Assembly (NCBI GenBank): GCA_015059495.1
Contig: SVAI01000001.1
Span: 923,811 to 987,810 of the forward strand
Direction: 5' to 3'
DNA: 64,000 nucleotides
Origin: Bacillota bacterium
Lineage (GTDB): Bacteria > Bacillota_I > Bacilli_A > RF39 > UBA660
Shown: piece after piece, positions 1 to 10,193 of the stretch
How positions within the stretch are numbered: the first letter of the stretch is position 1
How the letters are laid out: every line of letters starts with the position of its first letter
Translations under genes and position numbers: made by a program
Notes under the pieces: generated by a model
The model's input: the letters and a program-made list of their open reading frames with translations, nothing else
Databases searched by the model: none
What the model was told of the DNA's origin: nothing

Positions 1-1389
1 ATTAGTTAATTCTTCACTCATTCTAATAGTAAGTGTAGTAACAAGTACTCTTTCATTTTTCTCAATACGTTTATTAATTTCTTCTACTAAACTATCTATT
101 TGTCCTTCACTAGGTTTTACTTCAATAGTAGGATCAAGTAATCCAGTAGGACGAATAATTTGTTCAACATACTTATTATCAACATGTTCAAGTTCATAAT
201 CACCAGGAGTAGCACTAACATATATTGCATTTTTAATCTTACTTTCAAATTCATTAAACTTTAATGGTCTGTTATCTAAAGCACTTGGTAATCTAAATCC
301 ATAATCAACTAATGTTTGCTTACGCATTCTGTCCCCATTATACATACCTCTAATTTGTGGTAATGTAACATGACTTTCATCTATAACAATTAAGAAGTCA
401 TCACCAAAGAAATCAATTAAACAGTTACCTGGATCTCCTTCATTTCTTAATGTTAAATGTCTAGAGTAATTTTCAATACCATTACAATATCCAGTTTCTT
501 TTAACATCTCTAAATCATAATTAGTTCTCTCTTTTAATCTTTGTTCTTCTAATAACTTACCTTTATCATGTAATTCTTTTAATCTTTCATCTAACTCATT
601 TTCAATTCTCTTTATAGCTTCTTCTAATTTTTCTTTAGAAGTAATAAATTGAGTAGCAGGGGTAATAGTTAATGTTTTAACACTCTTTTCAACTACTCCA
701 GTTAACGGATCAAAGAAAGATAACTTCTCTACTTCATCACCAAATAACTCTATTCTAATACCCTTAGAATGTTCTGATGCTAATATTATATCTATTACAT
801 CACCATGTACTCTAAAAGTACCTCTTTTAAAATCTATATCATTTCTTTCAAAAGTCATATCAATTAATCTATTAACAATAGTATTACGAGACATAGTATC
901 TCCAACACTTAATATTAACATAGAGTTTTCATAATCTTCTTTATCACCAATACCATATATACATGAAACAGATGCGACTACTATAGTATCATTATATCTA
1001 ATTAATGATGCAGTAGCACTATTTCTAAGTTCATCTATTTCATCATTAATAGATGCATCTTTTTCAATATAAGTATCACTTTGAGGAACATATGCTTCAG
1101 GTTGGTAATAATCATAAAAAGAAATAAAGTACTCTACATGATTATTAGGAAATAATTCTTTCATTTCAGCATAGAATTGTCCTGCTAATGTTTTATTAGG
1201 TTCAATAATTAATGTTGGTTTATTAACCTTCTCTATAACATTAGCAATAGTATAAGTTTTACCAGTACCAGTAGCACCTAATAAAACTTGTTCTTTTTTA
1301 TTTTCATTAATACCTTTAACTAATTCATCGATAGCTTTAGGTTGATCACCACTAGGACTATACTTACTAACTAATTTAAATTCAGCCAT
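1..1389 (-). CDS. uvrB: Excinuclease ABC subunit UvrB (C-terminal part outside window)
   Basis: This is the damage-recognition helicase of UvrABC nucleotide excision repair. I translated it myself because it is absent from the ORF track: it runs off the left edge with no stop codon. The visible 463 codons begin [20 protein letters not shown] and contain the Walker A box [10 protein letters not shown], the beta-hairpin region [16 protein letters not shown], and the helicase segment [10 protein letters not shown]. The ATG at 1389 follows AAGGAGGG at good spacing. The UvrC-interacting C-terminus is not visible. It is the last gene of a minus-strand block, separated from pgk by a terminator and its own extended -10 promoter. 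Confidence 0.96.
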   Translation of the reverse strand, partial: MAEFKLVSKYSPSGDQPKAIDELVKGINENKKEQVLLGATGTGKTYTIANVIEKVNKPTLIIEPNKTLAGQFYAEMKELFPNNHVEYFISFYDYYQPEAYVPQSDTYIEKDASINDEIDELRNSATASLIRYNDTIVVASVSCIYGIGDKEDYENSMLILSVGDTMSRNTIVNRLIDMTFERNDIDFKRGTFRVHGDVIDIILASEHSKGIRIELFGDEVEKLSFFDPLTGVVEKSVKTLTITPATQFITSKEKLEEAIKRIENELDERLKELHDKGKLLEEQRLKERTNYDLEMLKETGYCNGIENYSRHLTLRNEGDPGNCLIDFFGDDFLIVIDESHVTLPQIRGMYNGDRMRKQTLVDYGFRLPSALDNRPLKFNEFESKIKNAIYVSATPGDYELEHVDNKYVEQIIRPTGLLDPTIEVKPSEGQIDSLVEEINKRIEKNERVLVTTLTIRMSEELTN

Positions 1390-1419
1390 ATTATCCCTCC
1401 TTTTCATATAATCAAACGT

Positions 1420-1428
1420 ATTATAACA
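1420..1428 (-). promoter_or_regulatory. Extended -10 promoter of uvrB
   Basis: On the minus strand the sequence reads TGTTATAAT, a TGnTATAAT extended -10 element, about 30 bases upstream of the uvrB start. No good -35 box is visible. Confidence 0.45.
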
Positions 1429-1437
1429 TTTTATACT

Positions 1438-1466
1438 AAAAAAAGATATTGTATATTACAATATCT
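1438..1466 (-). terminator. Rho-independent terminator after pgk
   Basis: A 10-bp stem AGATATTGTA / TACAATATCT with a 3-base loop overlaps the pgk stop codon and is followed on the minus strand by seven T residues. Confidence 0.8.
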
Positions 1467-2664
1467 CTATTTCACTATTATTTTCTTCTTCATCATCTAA
1501 TGCATCTAGCTTTTCTTTAATAATATATTCTAATGTTGCTCCACCACCAGTTGAAACAAAACTAAACTTATCAGCATAATTCATATTTCTGGCAGCACTG
1601 GCAGAATCCCCTCCACCAACAATAACATTAGCTAAACTCTTAGATAATATATCTAATAATTCTCTAGTACCATTAGCAAATCTATTATCTTCATATAAAC
1701 CAGCAGTACCATTAACAAATATACTCTTAGATTGATGAATAATATCTTTATAAATATTTATAGTTTTAATACCAATATCTTTAATTTCTTCATTAGTATC
1801 AACCGCAATAATATTCTTTTGAGAAATATATTCATCATTATAAGTATTACCTACTATTACATCAAATGGTAATAATATTTTATTTTTATATGTTACTAAC
1901 ATAGTTTTAACTTGATTAATAATATCAGGATCCTTAGATTTTAAAGAATTACCAGTTTGAAAACCAATAGTAGCTAAACATGTATTAGCTATACCTCCAG
2001 TTAATAGCATATGATCACACTTAGGTAATAACTTGTTCATAAGTTCTATCTTATCATCAATCTTAGCTCCACCCATAATAATAGTAAATGGATGTTCTGC
2101 ATTAATAACATATTTATTTAACATTTCTAATTCTTTTTGTACTAATAAACCTACACATGTTGGTAAGTATTTTGATATACCGTATGTTGAAGAATGGCGT
2201 CTATGTGACGAACCAAAAGCATCAAACACAAACACTTCACCAAGTGATGCCCAAAACTTTGCTAGTTCCATATCACATTTACTTTCCTTCTTTTCAGGAA
2301 AATCTTGAGTTCTAGTATTTTCTAACAATACAATGTCTTTAGGATTTAATTTATCTATTAAACCATGTAACTCTTCAGCATCATTTTGTTTAGCAAATAT
2401 AACATTAGATTTAAGTAGTTCTTTTAATCTCTTAGCAACTGGTTCTAAAGTGTTAATAATTTTATCTTTTTCACTCTTAACCTTACCTAAATGAGATAAA
2501 ATAACTATCTTACAATTCTTTTCCATCAAATACTTTAAAGTATCTAAAGATTGGACTATTTTAAAATCATCTAAAATATTACCATCTTTCATAGGAACAT
2601 TATAATCTAATCTAATGACTACTTTTTTATTAGTAACATCAATATCTTGTAGTTTCTTATACAT
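1456..2664 (-). CDS. pgk: Phosphoglycerate kinase
   Basis: Pgk transfers the phosphate of 1,3-bisphosphoglycerate to ADP in glycolysis. The 402-residue protein has the N-terminal substrate motif VVIRLDYNVPM, the segment ILSHLGK, the DAFGSSHR loop and the C-terminal nucleotide-binding glycines VGGGDSASA and STGGGATLEY, close to the family length of about 395-400. The ORF track starts at a TTG at 2673, but the GGGAG ribosome binding site abuts that codon, while it is nine bases from the ATG at 2664, so the ATG is preferred. Two unrelated surface-protein genes separate it from gap. It has its own terminator. Confidence 0.97.
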   Translation of the reverse strand: MYKKLQDIDVTNKKVVIRLDYNVPMKDGNILDDFKIVQSLDTLKYLMEKNCKIVILSHLGKVKSEKDKIINTLEPVAKRLKELLKSNVIFAKQNDAEELHGLIDKLNPKDIVLLENTRTQDFPEKKESKCDMELAKFWASLGEVFVFDAFGSSHRRHSSTYGISKYLPTCVGLLVQKELEMLNKYVINAEHPFTIIMGGAKIDDKIELMNKLLPKCDHMLLTGGIANTCLATIGFQTGNSLKSKDPDIINQVKTMLVTYKNKILLPFDVIVGNTYNDEYISQKNIIAVDTNEEIKDIGIKTINIYKDIIHQSKSIFVNGTAGLYEDNRFANGTRELLDILSKSLANVIVGGGDSASAARNMNYADKFSFVSTGGGATLEYIIKEKLDALDDEEENNSEIEIL

Positions 2665-2724
2665 ACTAGTCAACTCCCATTATTATTATAGAATATTTAT
2701 CATAAAATATAAATTAAAATAAAT

Positions 2725-2750
2725 AAAAAAAGTGTCAATAGACACTTTTT
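2725..2750 (-). terminator. Terminator after TasA-like surface protein A
   Basis: Hairpin AAAAAGTGTC-AATA-GACACTTTTT overlaps the stop codon and is followed by T residues on the minus strand. Confidence 0.8.
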
Positions 2751-4050
2751 ATTCAGCATATTGTGCACTAAAATTATATATTTTTTGATTTGATACACAC
2801 TGACCTTGTCCACCAATTTGTAGCATAGTATTATCATAATCAGTTTCATTATATTTAGAGTTTGCTCGTATATCCAAAATATAATTAGTTCTTGGTACAG
2901 TAACATTTAAAGGATTACTTGTTGCTTCATAATAGTAAATTGGTTGAAATATAGCATCACTTTCTTGATTATCAGGTATAAATACACCAGTCCATGCTCC
3001 TTGATTTGCTTCACAAGTTAAACTATATTCCATATCTACTGACACAGTTATATAATCATACGCATTAAATCCACTATATAGCCATCCACATCCATCACCT
3101 TCAATGGTAGTCTTATAATCAGCTAATATATTAATATATCCATCACCTTGAGTTCTTTCAACAAAATAATCATTCCAACCACTAGGAAAAGCTATATCAG
3201 GAGATACATTACCTAAGAATTGTCCATCTTTAACAATGTACCACGCTAATTTTTTTACAACAGATGATTCAGTTGTTCCATCAGTATAACTAACATCATA
3301 TTTAGCATATTCAGCATTTAAAGGATATTGACACTTAGTTGTACCAATAGCAGTACCTAATTCAGTTTGACTATTCTTATCACCATAATAACATGTGATT
3401 GATTCAACAGTCTTATTATTACCAGTATGTGCATCTAAAACAACATTATTACCATCTAATACTTTATTATTTAATATAGGTTTAGTAAATGCAGCTTCAC
3501 TATTAACTACAATTCTACCATTCCAAATCTTACCTTGAATATTTGGAGTATCAACAGTTACATTATAATCAATCCATGCTCTTAAACTATACGTAATTTT
3601 TTCACCAGCAGCTAAATAACCCTTAGTTAAATTCATACCGTTTTTAGCATCCTCGCTTAACCCCATAGTAGCATTATCAACATAATATTTAACAATAGTG
3701 TCATTAAAGTAAACTTTTAATTTAGATTCATCCATAGTAGAATTATTTAAAGTCTCTAATAAAACATTATATGAAGAAGCCACACTACAAGTATTAGTTA
3801 TAGTAAATTTGTATGGAATAGAAATCTTTCCAATATCATCACTAACTGGATACAAATTTTCTATATTAATATTTCCAGCTCCAGCTATATTCTGATCATT
3901 AAACGAAATATTAAAGCATCCAACATCAATTGTATTTGTACTTTCTTGATGTACAGAAGTTGTCCAAAGTGAATATGTAGTACCAATTGATACGGATATA
4001 ACTATTATTAAAGCAACTATAATTGAAATAATTGCAATCTTCTTTTGCAT
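2749..4050 (-). CDS. TasA/CalY-like surface protein, paralog A
   Basis: The 433-residue protein has one N-terminal hydrophobic segment (about residues 4-25) ending in IGTTYSLWTTS, followed by TNTIDVGCFNISF. That layout recalls the TasA/camelysin class of secreted matrix proteins (short signal, TW/SLW motif, then a beta-sandwich with a late WNG motif, here KIWNGRIVV); this assignment is by pattern only. A second domain follows with CYYG and KCQYPL cysteines, then a C-terminal domain of about 150 residues ending QYAE. The first about 270 residues match the next gene closely but the C-terminal domains differ. The start at 4050 is chosen over 4062 because GGTGAT lies just upstream. It sits between pgk and gap. 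Function is unproven; surface display or matrix is likely. Confidence 0.75.
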   Translation of the reverse strand: MQKKIAIISIIVALIIVISVSIGTTYSLWTTSVHQESTNTIDVGCFNISFNDQNIAGAGNINIENLYPVSDDIGKISIPYKFTITNTCSVASSYNVLLETLNNSTMDESKLKVYFNDTIVKYYVDNATMGLSEDAKNGMNLTKGYLAAGEKITYSLRAWIDYNVTVDTPNIQGKIWNGRIVVNSEAAFTKPILNNKVLDGNNVVLDAHTGNNKTVESITCYYGDKNSQTELGTAIGTTKCQYPLNAEYAKYDVSYTDGTTESSVVKKLAWYIVKDGQFLGNVSPDIAFPSGWNDYFVERTQGDGYINILADYKTTIEGDGCGWLYSGFNAYDYITVSVDMEYSLTCEANQGAWTGVFIPDNQESDAIFQPIYYYEATSNPLNVTVPRTNYILDIRANSKYNETDYDNTMLQIGGQGQCVSNQKIYNFSAQYAE

Positions 4051-4112
4051 ATCATCACCCATATCCTATTATATACATTCATTATAACATTACATTTACA
4101 TAATTTCCACAT

Positions 4113-4140
4113 AAAAAAATTGCTTTACAACAAAGCAATT
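4113..4140 (-). terminator. Terminator after TasA-like surface protein B
   Basis: Stem AATTGCTTT / AAAGCAATT with a 5-base loop is followed by a run of T on the minus strand. Confidence 0.8.
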
Positions 4141-4141
4141 T

Positions 4142-5482
4142 TTATTCAGCTAATTGAAAATACCAATTATATAAATCTAGTTCAGCAGAAGCAGTAGAAT
4201 CAGGAAAACTTAAAGCAAAAGATAATACTGTTCTTCTAAAATTATCATAATCAAATTCTTCTGGAGCAGGAGTAATACTTTCGGAAGTTAACTTATAATT
4301 ATTAGAAGAGTCATATACTACCTTAAATTGTTGTCTAGAAACATTTTGATTTACAGGACTAGTATTAGTGCCATAATAGAAATACTTACCAATCATATAT
4401 TCAACTTGAGTTCCATCATAATAGCCATTATCAATATTCATTACAGAAAATGAACCCATAGTATTACTTGGAATAGATAATGAATATGACATATCATAAT
4501 ATGCTGCATAATATTTTTCTATATCAAATAATCTATCATTAACAAAATATGTTGACGCATTATTTACGGAAGCACCAAATAATACTTTAACATATCCATC
4601 TTCAAATGATGATGTACTAGCCCAATTTTCCATGGTATATCTTTCAACTCCATCCTTAACAATATATTCTGCTAATTGTTTATGATAAGAAGTATCACTT
4701 GTACCATCTGTATATGTAACTTTATATTTAGCATATTCTGCAGTTAATGGAAATTGACACTTACTAGTACCAATTGCAGTACCAACTTCATTTTGTACTC
4801 TTTCATTTCCATAGAAGCATTCTAATGTTTGAACAGTTTTATCATTTTTAGTATCTATATCTAAAGTAACATTATCTTCACCAATAACCTTATTAGTAAA
4901 TGAAGGTTTAGTAAATGTAGCTTCGCTATTAACAACTACTCGGCCATTCCATACTTTACCTTGAATATTTGGTGTATCAACAGTTACATCATAATCAATC
5001 CATACCTTTAAATTATATGTAATTGTCTCTCCAGCATCTAAATAACCTGAAGCTAATTTCATACCATTTTTAGCATCTTCACTTAAACCTTCAGTAACAT
5101 TACTTACATAATGCTTTTTTGATGTATCATTAAATTTTACATCTAATTGCGTTTCATCCATAGTAGAAGCATTTAATGTTTCTAATAAAACATTATATGA
5201 TGATGCAACACTACATTGATTAGTAATACTAAATTTATATGGTGTTAACCCTTTAACAACTGCATCAGGCATTGGATAAGCATTTTCAAGATTTATATTA
5301 CCTGACATAGTAAATCCCTCATCGCTAAAATCAATTCTAAAGCATCCTACATCAATTGTGTTTGTAGATTCTTGTTGTACAGATGTAGTCCAAAGAGAAT
5401 ATGATGTACCTATAGTAATTGTTACGATTAATAATATAGCAATTAATAAAGATACAATAGATATTTTTCTTTGTTTTTCCAT
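4142..5482 (-). CDS. TasA/CalY-like surface protein, paralog B
   Basis: This 446-residue paralog of the neighbouring gene shares ITIGTSYSLWTTSVQQES, TNTIDVGCF, the NVLLETLN segment, VTVDTPNIQGKVWNG and the GTAIGTSKCQ region. After about residue 265 the two proteins diverge: this one has its own C-terminal domain (YFVNDRLFDIEKYY, DLYNWYFQLAE). Both end with LAE or YAE just before the stop. The start at 5482 is preferred because AGGTGA precedes it at good spacing; the track start is a GTG inside the ribosome binding site. Each copy has its own terminator, so they may be expressed separately. It is probably exported and held at the cell surface, but no LPXTG motif is present. Confidence 0.75.
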   Translation of the reverse strand: MEKQRKISIVSLLIAILLIVTITIGTSYSLWTTSVQQESTNTIDVGCFRIDFSDEGFTMSGNINLENAYPMPDAVVKGLTPYKFSITNQCSVASSYNVLLETLNASTMDETQLDVKFNDTSKKHYVSNVTEGLSEDAKNGMKLASGYLDAGETITYNLKVWIDYDVTVDTPNIQGKVWNGRVVVNSEATFTKPSFTNKVIGEDNVTLDIDTKNDKTVQTLECFYGNERVQNEVGTAIGTSKCQFPLTAEYAKYKVTYTDGTSDTSYHKQLAEYIVKDGVERYTMENWASTSSFEDGYVKVLFGASVNNASTYFVNDRLFDIEKYYAAYYDMSYSLSIPSNTMGSFSVMNIDNGYYDGTQVEYMIGKYFYYGTNTSPVNQNVSRQQFKVVYDSSNNYKLTSESITPAPEEFDYDNFRRTVLSFALSFPDSTASAELDLYNWYFQLAE

Positions 5483-5542
5483 ATCTTTCACCTATACCTT
5501 ATTCATTATAAGTATAACATTTATTTATTATATTTACAATTT

Positions 5543-5571
5543 AAAAAAAGTTATTATTTAAATAACTTTTT
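5543..5571 (-). terminator. Terminator after gap
   Basis: Stem AAGTTATT / AATAACTT with a 5-base loop sits across the gap stop codon, with a T run following on the minus strand. Confidence 0.8.
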
Positions 5572-6558
5572 AGCAGTTCTCATCATTTGAGCAGTATAAC
5601 CCATCTCGTTATCATACCAAGCAATAACTTTAACTAATTGTTTACCATCTACTTCAACAATTGCTGTTGAAAGTAAATCAACTAAAGCACCACTCTTAAT
5701 ACCAATAACATCACTAGATACAATAGGATCTTTACTAACTCTTAAAGATTCACTAACATTATTAATAAATAAATTATTAATTTCTTCTACTGTTACATTC
5801 TTCTTTAATTCTAGTACTAAATCCACCATTGAACCATCACTAACTGGAACACGAAGAGCAATACCATCAAGTTTTCCATCTAATTCAGGAATAACTTTAC
5901 CAATTGCACTAGCTGCACCTGTTGAAGTTGGAACAATGTTTTGTGCACATGCTCTACCTCTACGAGAATAAATACCCTTTTTGTGTGACACATCAAGTGT
6001 TACTTGATCATTAGTATAAGCATGAACTGTTGTCATAAACCCTTTTTCTATACCGATATTATCTTGTAATACTTTTAACACTGGAGCTAAGCAGTTAGTA
6101 GTACACGAAGCAGCACTAACAACTTCTTCACTGCCATCTAAAACATTATCATTAACATTATAAACAACAGTCTTCATATCACCCTTACCAGGAGCACTAA
6201 TTAAAACTTTTTTAGCACCAGCTTCAATATGTTTTTTAGCACCTTCAATTGAAGTAAATAAACCAGTACATTCTAATACTAAATCTACTTGTAAATCTTT
6301 CCATGGTAAACTAACTGGATCTTTTTCATTATATACTCTAATCTTTTTCTTACCAGCAATAATTATATTTTCTTCATCATTACTAATTTCATTTATATGA
6401 AAATTTCTATGATTAGTATCATATTTTAATAGATATGCTAATTCTTCAGCACTACCTAAATCATTTATAGCAACAACATTAAAATCTGTTGAAGTAATCA
6501 TTTCTCTAAAAGCTAATCTACCAATTCTACCAAAACCATTAATAGCAACTCTAATCAT
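5554..6558 (-). CDS. gap: Glyceraldehyde-3-phosphate dehydrogenase
   Basis: Gap oxidises and phosphorylates glyceraldehyde-3-phosphate with NAD in glycolysis. The 334 residues contain the Rossmann start INGFGRIGRLAFRE, the NAD-selecting Asp in INDLG, the catalytic loop SAASCTTNC with Cys152, and the C-terminal WYDNEMGY. Length is standard. The ATG overlaps the TAA of the upstream TGS/kinase gene by one base, and its ribosome binding site lies inside that gene, so the two are translationally coupled. It is followed by its own terminator. Confidence 0.98.
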   Translation of the reverse strand: MIRVAINGFGRIGRLAFREMITSTDFNVVAINDLGSAEELAYLLKYDTNHRNFHINEISNDEENIIIAGKKKIRVYNEKDPVSLPWKDLQVDLVLECTGLFTSIEGAKKHIEAGAKKVLISAPGKGDMKTVVYNVNDNVLDGSEEVVSAASCTTNCLAPVLKVLQDNIGIEKGFMTTVHAYTNDQVTLDVSHKKGIYSRRGRACAQNIVPTSTGAASAIGKVIPELDGKLDGIALRVPVSDGSMVDLVLELKKNVTVEEINNLFINNVSESLRVSKDPIVSSDVIGIKSGALVDLLSTAIVEVDGKQLVKVIAWYDNEMGYTAQMMRTAKKLFK

Positions 6559-8228
6559 TACTTATCCCCTTCCTTTCTAAATATTGAACCACCTATAAAT
6601 TCTCTTATAATTGAATCTTCATCTACATATTCACTAGATATTGGATAAATATATTCTAAATATCTAATTAATCTTCTAGCTTCTTCTAAATATGGTGAAT
6701 TATTATCTACTGAATATAATAAAGGAATAGCAAATATTCTTAATACTCCTAATTCATATGGTAATGATGTATTAATAATCATATCTGCTTCACTTAAATA
6801 TGGGAATATATTTTCTTCTTCACCTTGTCTAACACTATCCCATAAAGCTAATGTTCTATCAACATTAACCGCTCTATTGTTATTATCTCTAATAATTCTT
6901 CTAATTAATCTTAAATCCGTAGTAGATAAATAATTATGTCTATCTATCTTAACACTCATAAACGGACTTAAATATACTTTAAATTTATCTTTTTTATCTA
7001 TTTCAGGAGTTAATTCATCATTTAAAGAATGAATACCTTCAATTAATATAATAGCATCCTTACTTAATTTAGTTTTTTCTTCACTGTATTCTCTTCTACC
7101 AGTTCTAAAGTTATATGAAGGTAATCTAACTTCTTCTTCATTAGCTAACTTTCTTAAATCTTCATTTAATGCTTTAACATCTACTGCTCTAATTGATTCA
7201 AAATCATACTCACCATCATCTTTTAATGGAGTATCTTCTAAATTCAAGAAATAATCATCAGTAGATATTAGTAATACTTCTTTACCCATAGCTTTTAAAC
7301 TAATTAATAACTTCTTAGCAGTAGTAGTCTTACCAGATGAAGATGGACCTGCTATTAAAACATATTTAACATTTTTATCTATTATTTGATTAGCACAATT
7401 AGTAATACTAATATCAAAATATGTTTCACATAACTTAATAATATTCTTTGAATATCCTCTAGCAACTTGTCTATTAATATCACTAACATATGGTAAATGA
7501 TAATTATTTAATATTTCGTATGAATCTTTAAAACATTTAGTAATACCATCATAATTCTTATATTCTACTAAATTAAATGTATGATTAGTAGGTAATACTA
7601 AAGCTAATTCTTTATCATCTATATAAACTAATTCAAAATCATTTAAATAACCAGTAGATACAGGCATATTATTAAAATAATAATTATAATAATTCTTTAA
7701 TTTATAAATAGTAACTATATCTGAATATAAATTATGAATATTTAATGCCTTTTCATAGAACTTATGTTTATCATAATAATTAACAGCTTCTTTAGCCATT
7801 ATATTATACTTTTCTATTTTTAAATCTTGAGCAATAATATCATCCATACATTTTTTTAATTTTAAAACATCTTCTTTAGTAAAATGTTCAACATTACTAA
7901 TAGTAGTATGAATACCATTACCTATAGAGTGATTAAAATTAACTTCAATACCTAAACCAAAGTTATCTTTTAAAGCAACCTCTAAAACAAACTTAAGCCC
8001 AGCTTGAGTCATTTTATATCCATCAATATCTTCTAAATCCATAAGGGTAACATTACAATCTTTTTTTAAGGCATAATCAAAACCAACAATCTCATTATGT
8101 ATTTTAGCTCCAACTATTTTATATTCACATACATCAGAGTTATTTAACACAATTTCTTGAATTGTTGTATTCTTACTAACAGTTATAGTTTTTTTATCAT
8201 TAAGTACGATATTAATTGTATCACTCAT
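6558..8228 (-). CDS. TGS-domain uridine kinase-like protein
   Basis: This 556-residue protein joins an N-terminal region resembling the TGS and second domains of threonyl-tRNA synthetase (residues 1-200, including the HSIGNGIHTTI segment) to a C-terminal uridine kinase-type P-loop domain with GPSSSGKTTTAKKL near residue 300, STDDYFLN and RRIIRDNNNR. This fusion is known in Firmicutes and Thermotogae as a nucleoside kinase; its physiological substrate is not established from sequence. AAGGGGAAT precedes the ATG. It forms a two-gene operon with gap through a one-base overlap, which hints at shared expression with glycolysis but not at a shared function. Confidence 0.85.
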   Translation of the reverse strand: MSDTINIVLNDKKTITVSKNTTIQEIVLNNSDVCEYKIVGAKIHNEIVGFDYALKKDCNVTLMDLEDIDGYKMTQAGLKFVLEVALKDNFGLGIEVNFNHSIGNGIHTTISNVEHFTKEDVLKLKKCMDDIIAQDLKIEKYNIMAKEAVNYYDKHKFYEKALNIHNLYSDIVTIYKLKNYYNYYFNNMPVSTGYLNDFELVYIDDKELALVLPTNHTFNLVEYKNYDGITKCFKDSYEILNNYHLPYVSDINRQVARGYSKNIIKLCETYFDISITNCANQIIDKNVKYVLIAGPSSSGKTTTAKKLLISLKAMGKEVLLISTDDYFLNLEDTPLKDDGEYDFESIRAVDVKALNEDLRKLANEEEVRLPSYNFRTGRREYSEEKTKLSKDAIILIEGIHSLNDELTPEIDKKDKFKVYLSPFMSVKIDRHNYLSTTDLRLIRRIIRDNNNRAVNVDRTLALWDSVRQGEEENIFPYLSEADMIINTSLPYELGVLRIFAIPLLYSVDNNSPYLEEARRLIRYLEYIYPISSEYVDEDSIIREFIGGSIFRKEGDK

Positions 8229-8257
8229 ATAACTATTCCCCTTTATTATCTTTTATT

Positions 8258-8266
8258 ATTATATCA
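8258..8266 (-). promoter_or_regulatory. Extended -10 promoter of the TGS/kinase-gap operon
   Basis: Minus strand TGATATAAT lies about 30 bases upstream of the ATG and overlaps the T run of the preceding terminator. A convincing -35 was not found. Confidence 0.4.
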
Positions 8267-8299
8267 AAAAAAATCAAATTATGACACCATAATTTGATT
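8265..8299 (-). terminator. Terminator after the large membrane protein gene
   Basis: Twelve-bp stem AATCAAATTATG / CATAATTTGATT with a 4-base loop, followed by eight T residues on the minus strand. Confidence 0.85.
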
Positions 8300-8306
8300 C
8301 TTTACA

Positions 8307-10067
8307 CTACATTGATAAATCTTGAGAATAATCTATTTGATTGAATGGCATTGCTGGCATAAAATCATACATTACACTATATAATATTTCACTAGCTTTA
8401 GTTTGAATATCATATAATTCTAATTCAGTCATTTCACTAATATCTTTAACAAACATACTAGAGTTATCTTTGATTTCAGCACCCTTAACAATATTAGTTT
8501 CACTATTAACATTAAAGTCAATATCTTCTTCATCAACACTAACTTTAACTTTAGCACCTAATTTAACAGTTTGTTTATTTCCTGAAACTACATTATCTAT
8601 ATCCATATCAACACTAATTTTATTCTTTTTATCACCAGCATTGAAACTAACATTAACTTTACTATCAGATACTTCTTTTACAGAAAATTCTACTGAATAA
8701 GTATTATCAGTATAATAAATATTAAATGTCTTAGTATCACTCATGTAATTACCTTTTAATGTATAAGATGAATCACCTTTCATAGCAAATTGATAATTAC
8801 CATTAATATTGTCTAATTCAAAAGTTTCTTCACTTTTAGGATTTCTTAAAGTCATACCAACAAAATTACCAAATAAATTATCTACATAAATATCAGCATA
8901 AATATTATCATATTCACCAATATCTTCTAAAGCATCTTTTAAATCTTTAGTAACATCTTCTTTACTTAAAGTAGTTAATCTAGATAATATTTCAATAGCT
9001 TCATTATCATTAATATATGCATTAATAATATCTTTTGAAATCTTACCAACATTTAATTCATAAGTAACTTTAGTATAATTTTTATCTTGTCTCTTACCAC
9101 TAGATTTAGTAATATTCTTTTCATCAATACCATTTATAGTAGCAACTTTAGCTTTTTCTACTAATTTTTTAATATCGTTTAAAGTAACAGATTGTTTAAA
9201 TTCAAAATCCATTGAACTAGGCATATCAGTTTGATAAGAATATAATGATACTTTATTAGATCCAACAGTTAATTTTTTATTTTTAAGTAATATATTACCA
9301 TCTATTAAATCATTACCTTCTTTATCTAATATAGCAGTAATAAACATACTTTCATTAGATAAATCAAATGCACTATCATACTTAATAGTATATTTAGATA
9401 GATTAGTTAAATCTATACTACTATCTTTATAATTAGATCCAAAATTAATATTACCAGATACTCCAACAATATCTTTAGATGGATCAATTACTAAAGATTT
9501 CTTTTCTACTTTATCAATAGAAGAAATAACAGAATCATAAACTTTAGTAATAGATGTTTTAACAACATTCTTACCAGTTACTAATACAAAACTAGTATAG
9601 CAATAAAAACCAATAACAGCTAAAAGTAGTAATGCAATTACTGCTATAGCAATTTTAATTGCTGGATTCTTCTTCTTTGGTTCATCAAAAGTAATACTTT
9701 CAGATGGATCTTGTTTAAATGGAGATTGAATAGTATCTGTAGTATTAACACTTTGAATTGGTTCAACACTTGGAGTAACATCACTTTGATTATTAACTTG
9801 AGCAGTTTGAGAACTCAAATCTTGACTAGGAGTTAATTCAATTGTAGGTTCAACACTAACTTGAGGTTGAACTTCAACTTGAGCAGGACTTTGAACAGTT
9901 GGTTCAACAGTGTTTTGTAGAACTTCAGTTTCAACATTGTTATTAACTACATTATTATCAACAACTGGAGTAACATTATCAAATGCACTAACAGGTGTAC
10001 TAGTATCACTATTTACATTGTTATTATCCATTGGATTTAATGGATTTAAATTATTATCATTATTCAT
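8307..10067 (-). CDS. Membrane-anchored protein with Pro/Thr/Val-rich N-terminus, unknown function
   Basis: I do not recognise a family. The 586-residue protein has a low-complexity N-terminal region of about 130 residues rich in N, P, Q, T and V with repeated VEPT/VEVQP-like units, then KKKNPAIK and one transmembrane segment (about residues 138-160), then a large extracellular part rich in Asp, Lys, Ser and Asn with several beta-strand-like stretches such as NGNYQFAMKGDSSYTLKG. The topology implies a disordered cytoplasmic tail and an outside domain. The ATG at 10067 is preferred over the track TTG because AAGGAAGGG lies nine bases upstream. It stands alone, with a strong terminator after it, and is divergent from clpP. 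Confidence 0.7.
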   Translation of the reverse strand: MNNDNNLNPLNPMDNNNVNSDTSTPVSAFDNVTPVVDNNVVNNNVETEVLQNTVEPTVQSPAQVEVQPQVSVEPTIELTPSQDLSSQTAQVNNQSDVTPSVEPIQSVNTTDTIQSPFKQDPSESITFDEPKKKNPAIKIAIAVIALLLLAVIGFYCYTSFVLVTGKNVVKTSITKVYDSVISSIDKVEKKSLVIDPSKDIVGVSGNINFGSNYKDSSIDLTNLSKYTIKYDSAFDLSNESMFITAILDKEGNDLIDGNILLKNKKLTVGSNKVSLYSYQTDMPSSMDFEFKQSVTLNDIKKLVEKAKVATINGIDEKNITKSSGKRQDKNYTKVTYELNVGKISKDIINAYINDNEAIEILSRLTTLSKEDVTKDLKDALEDIGEYDNIYADIYVDNLFGNFVGMTLRNPKSEETFELDNINGNYQFAMKGDSSYTLKGNYMSDTKTFNIYYTDNTYSVEFSVKEVSDSKVNVSFNAGDKKNKISVDMDIDNVVSGNKQTVKLGAKVKVSVDEEDIDFNVNSETNIVKGAEIKDNSSMFVKDISEMTELELYDIQTKASEILYSVMYDFMPAMPFNQIDYSQDLSM

Positions 10068-10134
10068 ATATAACAACCCTTCCTTATTTTACATTTACAA
10101 TTTTATCATATATTTAAAAAATAAACTACATATT

Positions 10135-10164
10135 TCGACAAAATATTAATTATTTTTATATTAT
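10135..10164 (+). promoter_or_regulatory. Promoter of clpP
   Basis: TCGACA and TATTAT are separated by 18 bases, each one mismatch from consensus. The predicted start leaves a leader of only about 20 bases before the clpP initiation region. Confidence 0.5.
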
Positions 10165-10193
10165 CATATAAATACAAAGGAGATGATAAAACA

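Noticed and set aside
2033-2308. Plus-strand ORF opposite pgk
   Set aside because: Shadow of a clear pgk coding frame with no ribosome binding site of its own. The plus ORFs opposite the tuf, fusA, kinase and ATP-grasp genes were rejected for the same reason.
2700-2906. Minus-strand 68-residue ORF
   Set aside because: It overlaps the end of surface protein A in another frame and crosses its terminator.
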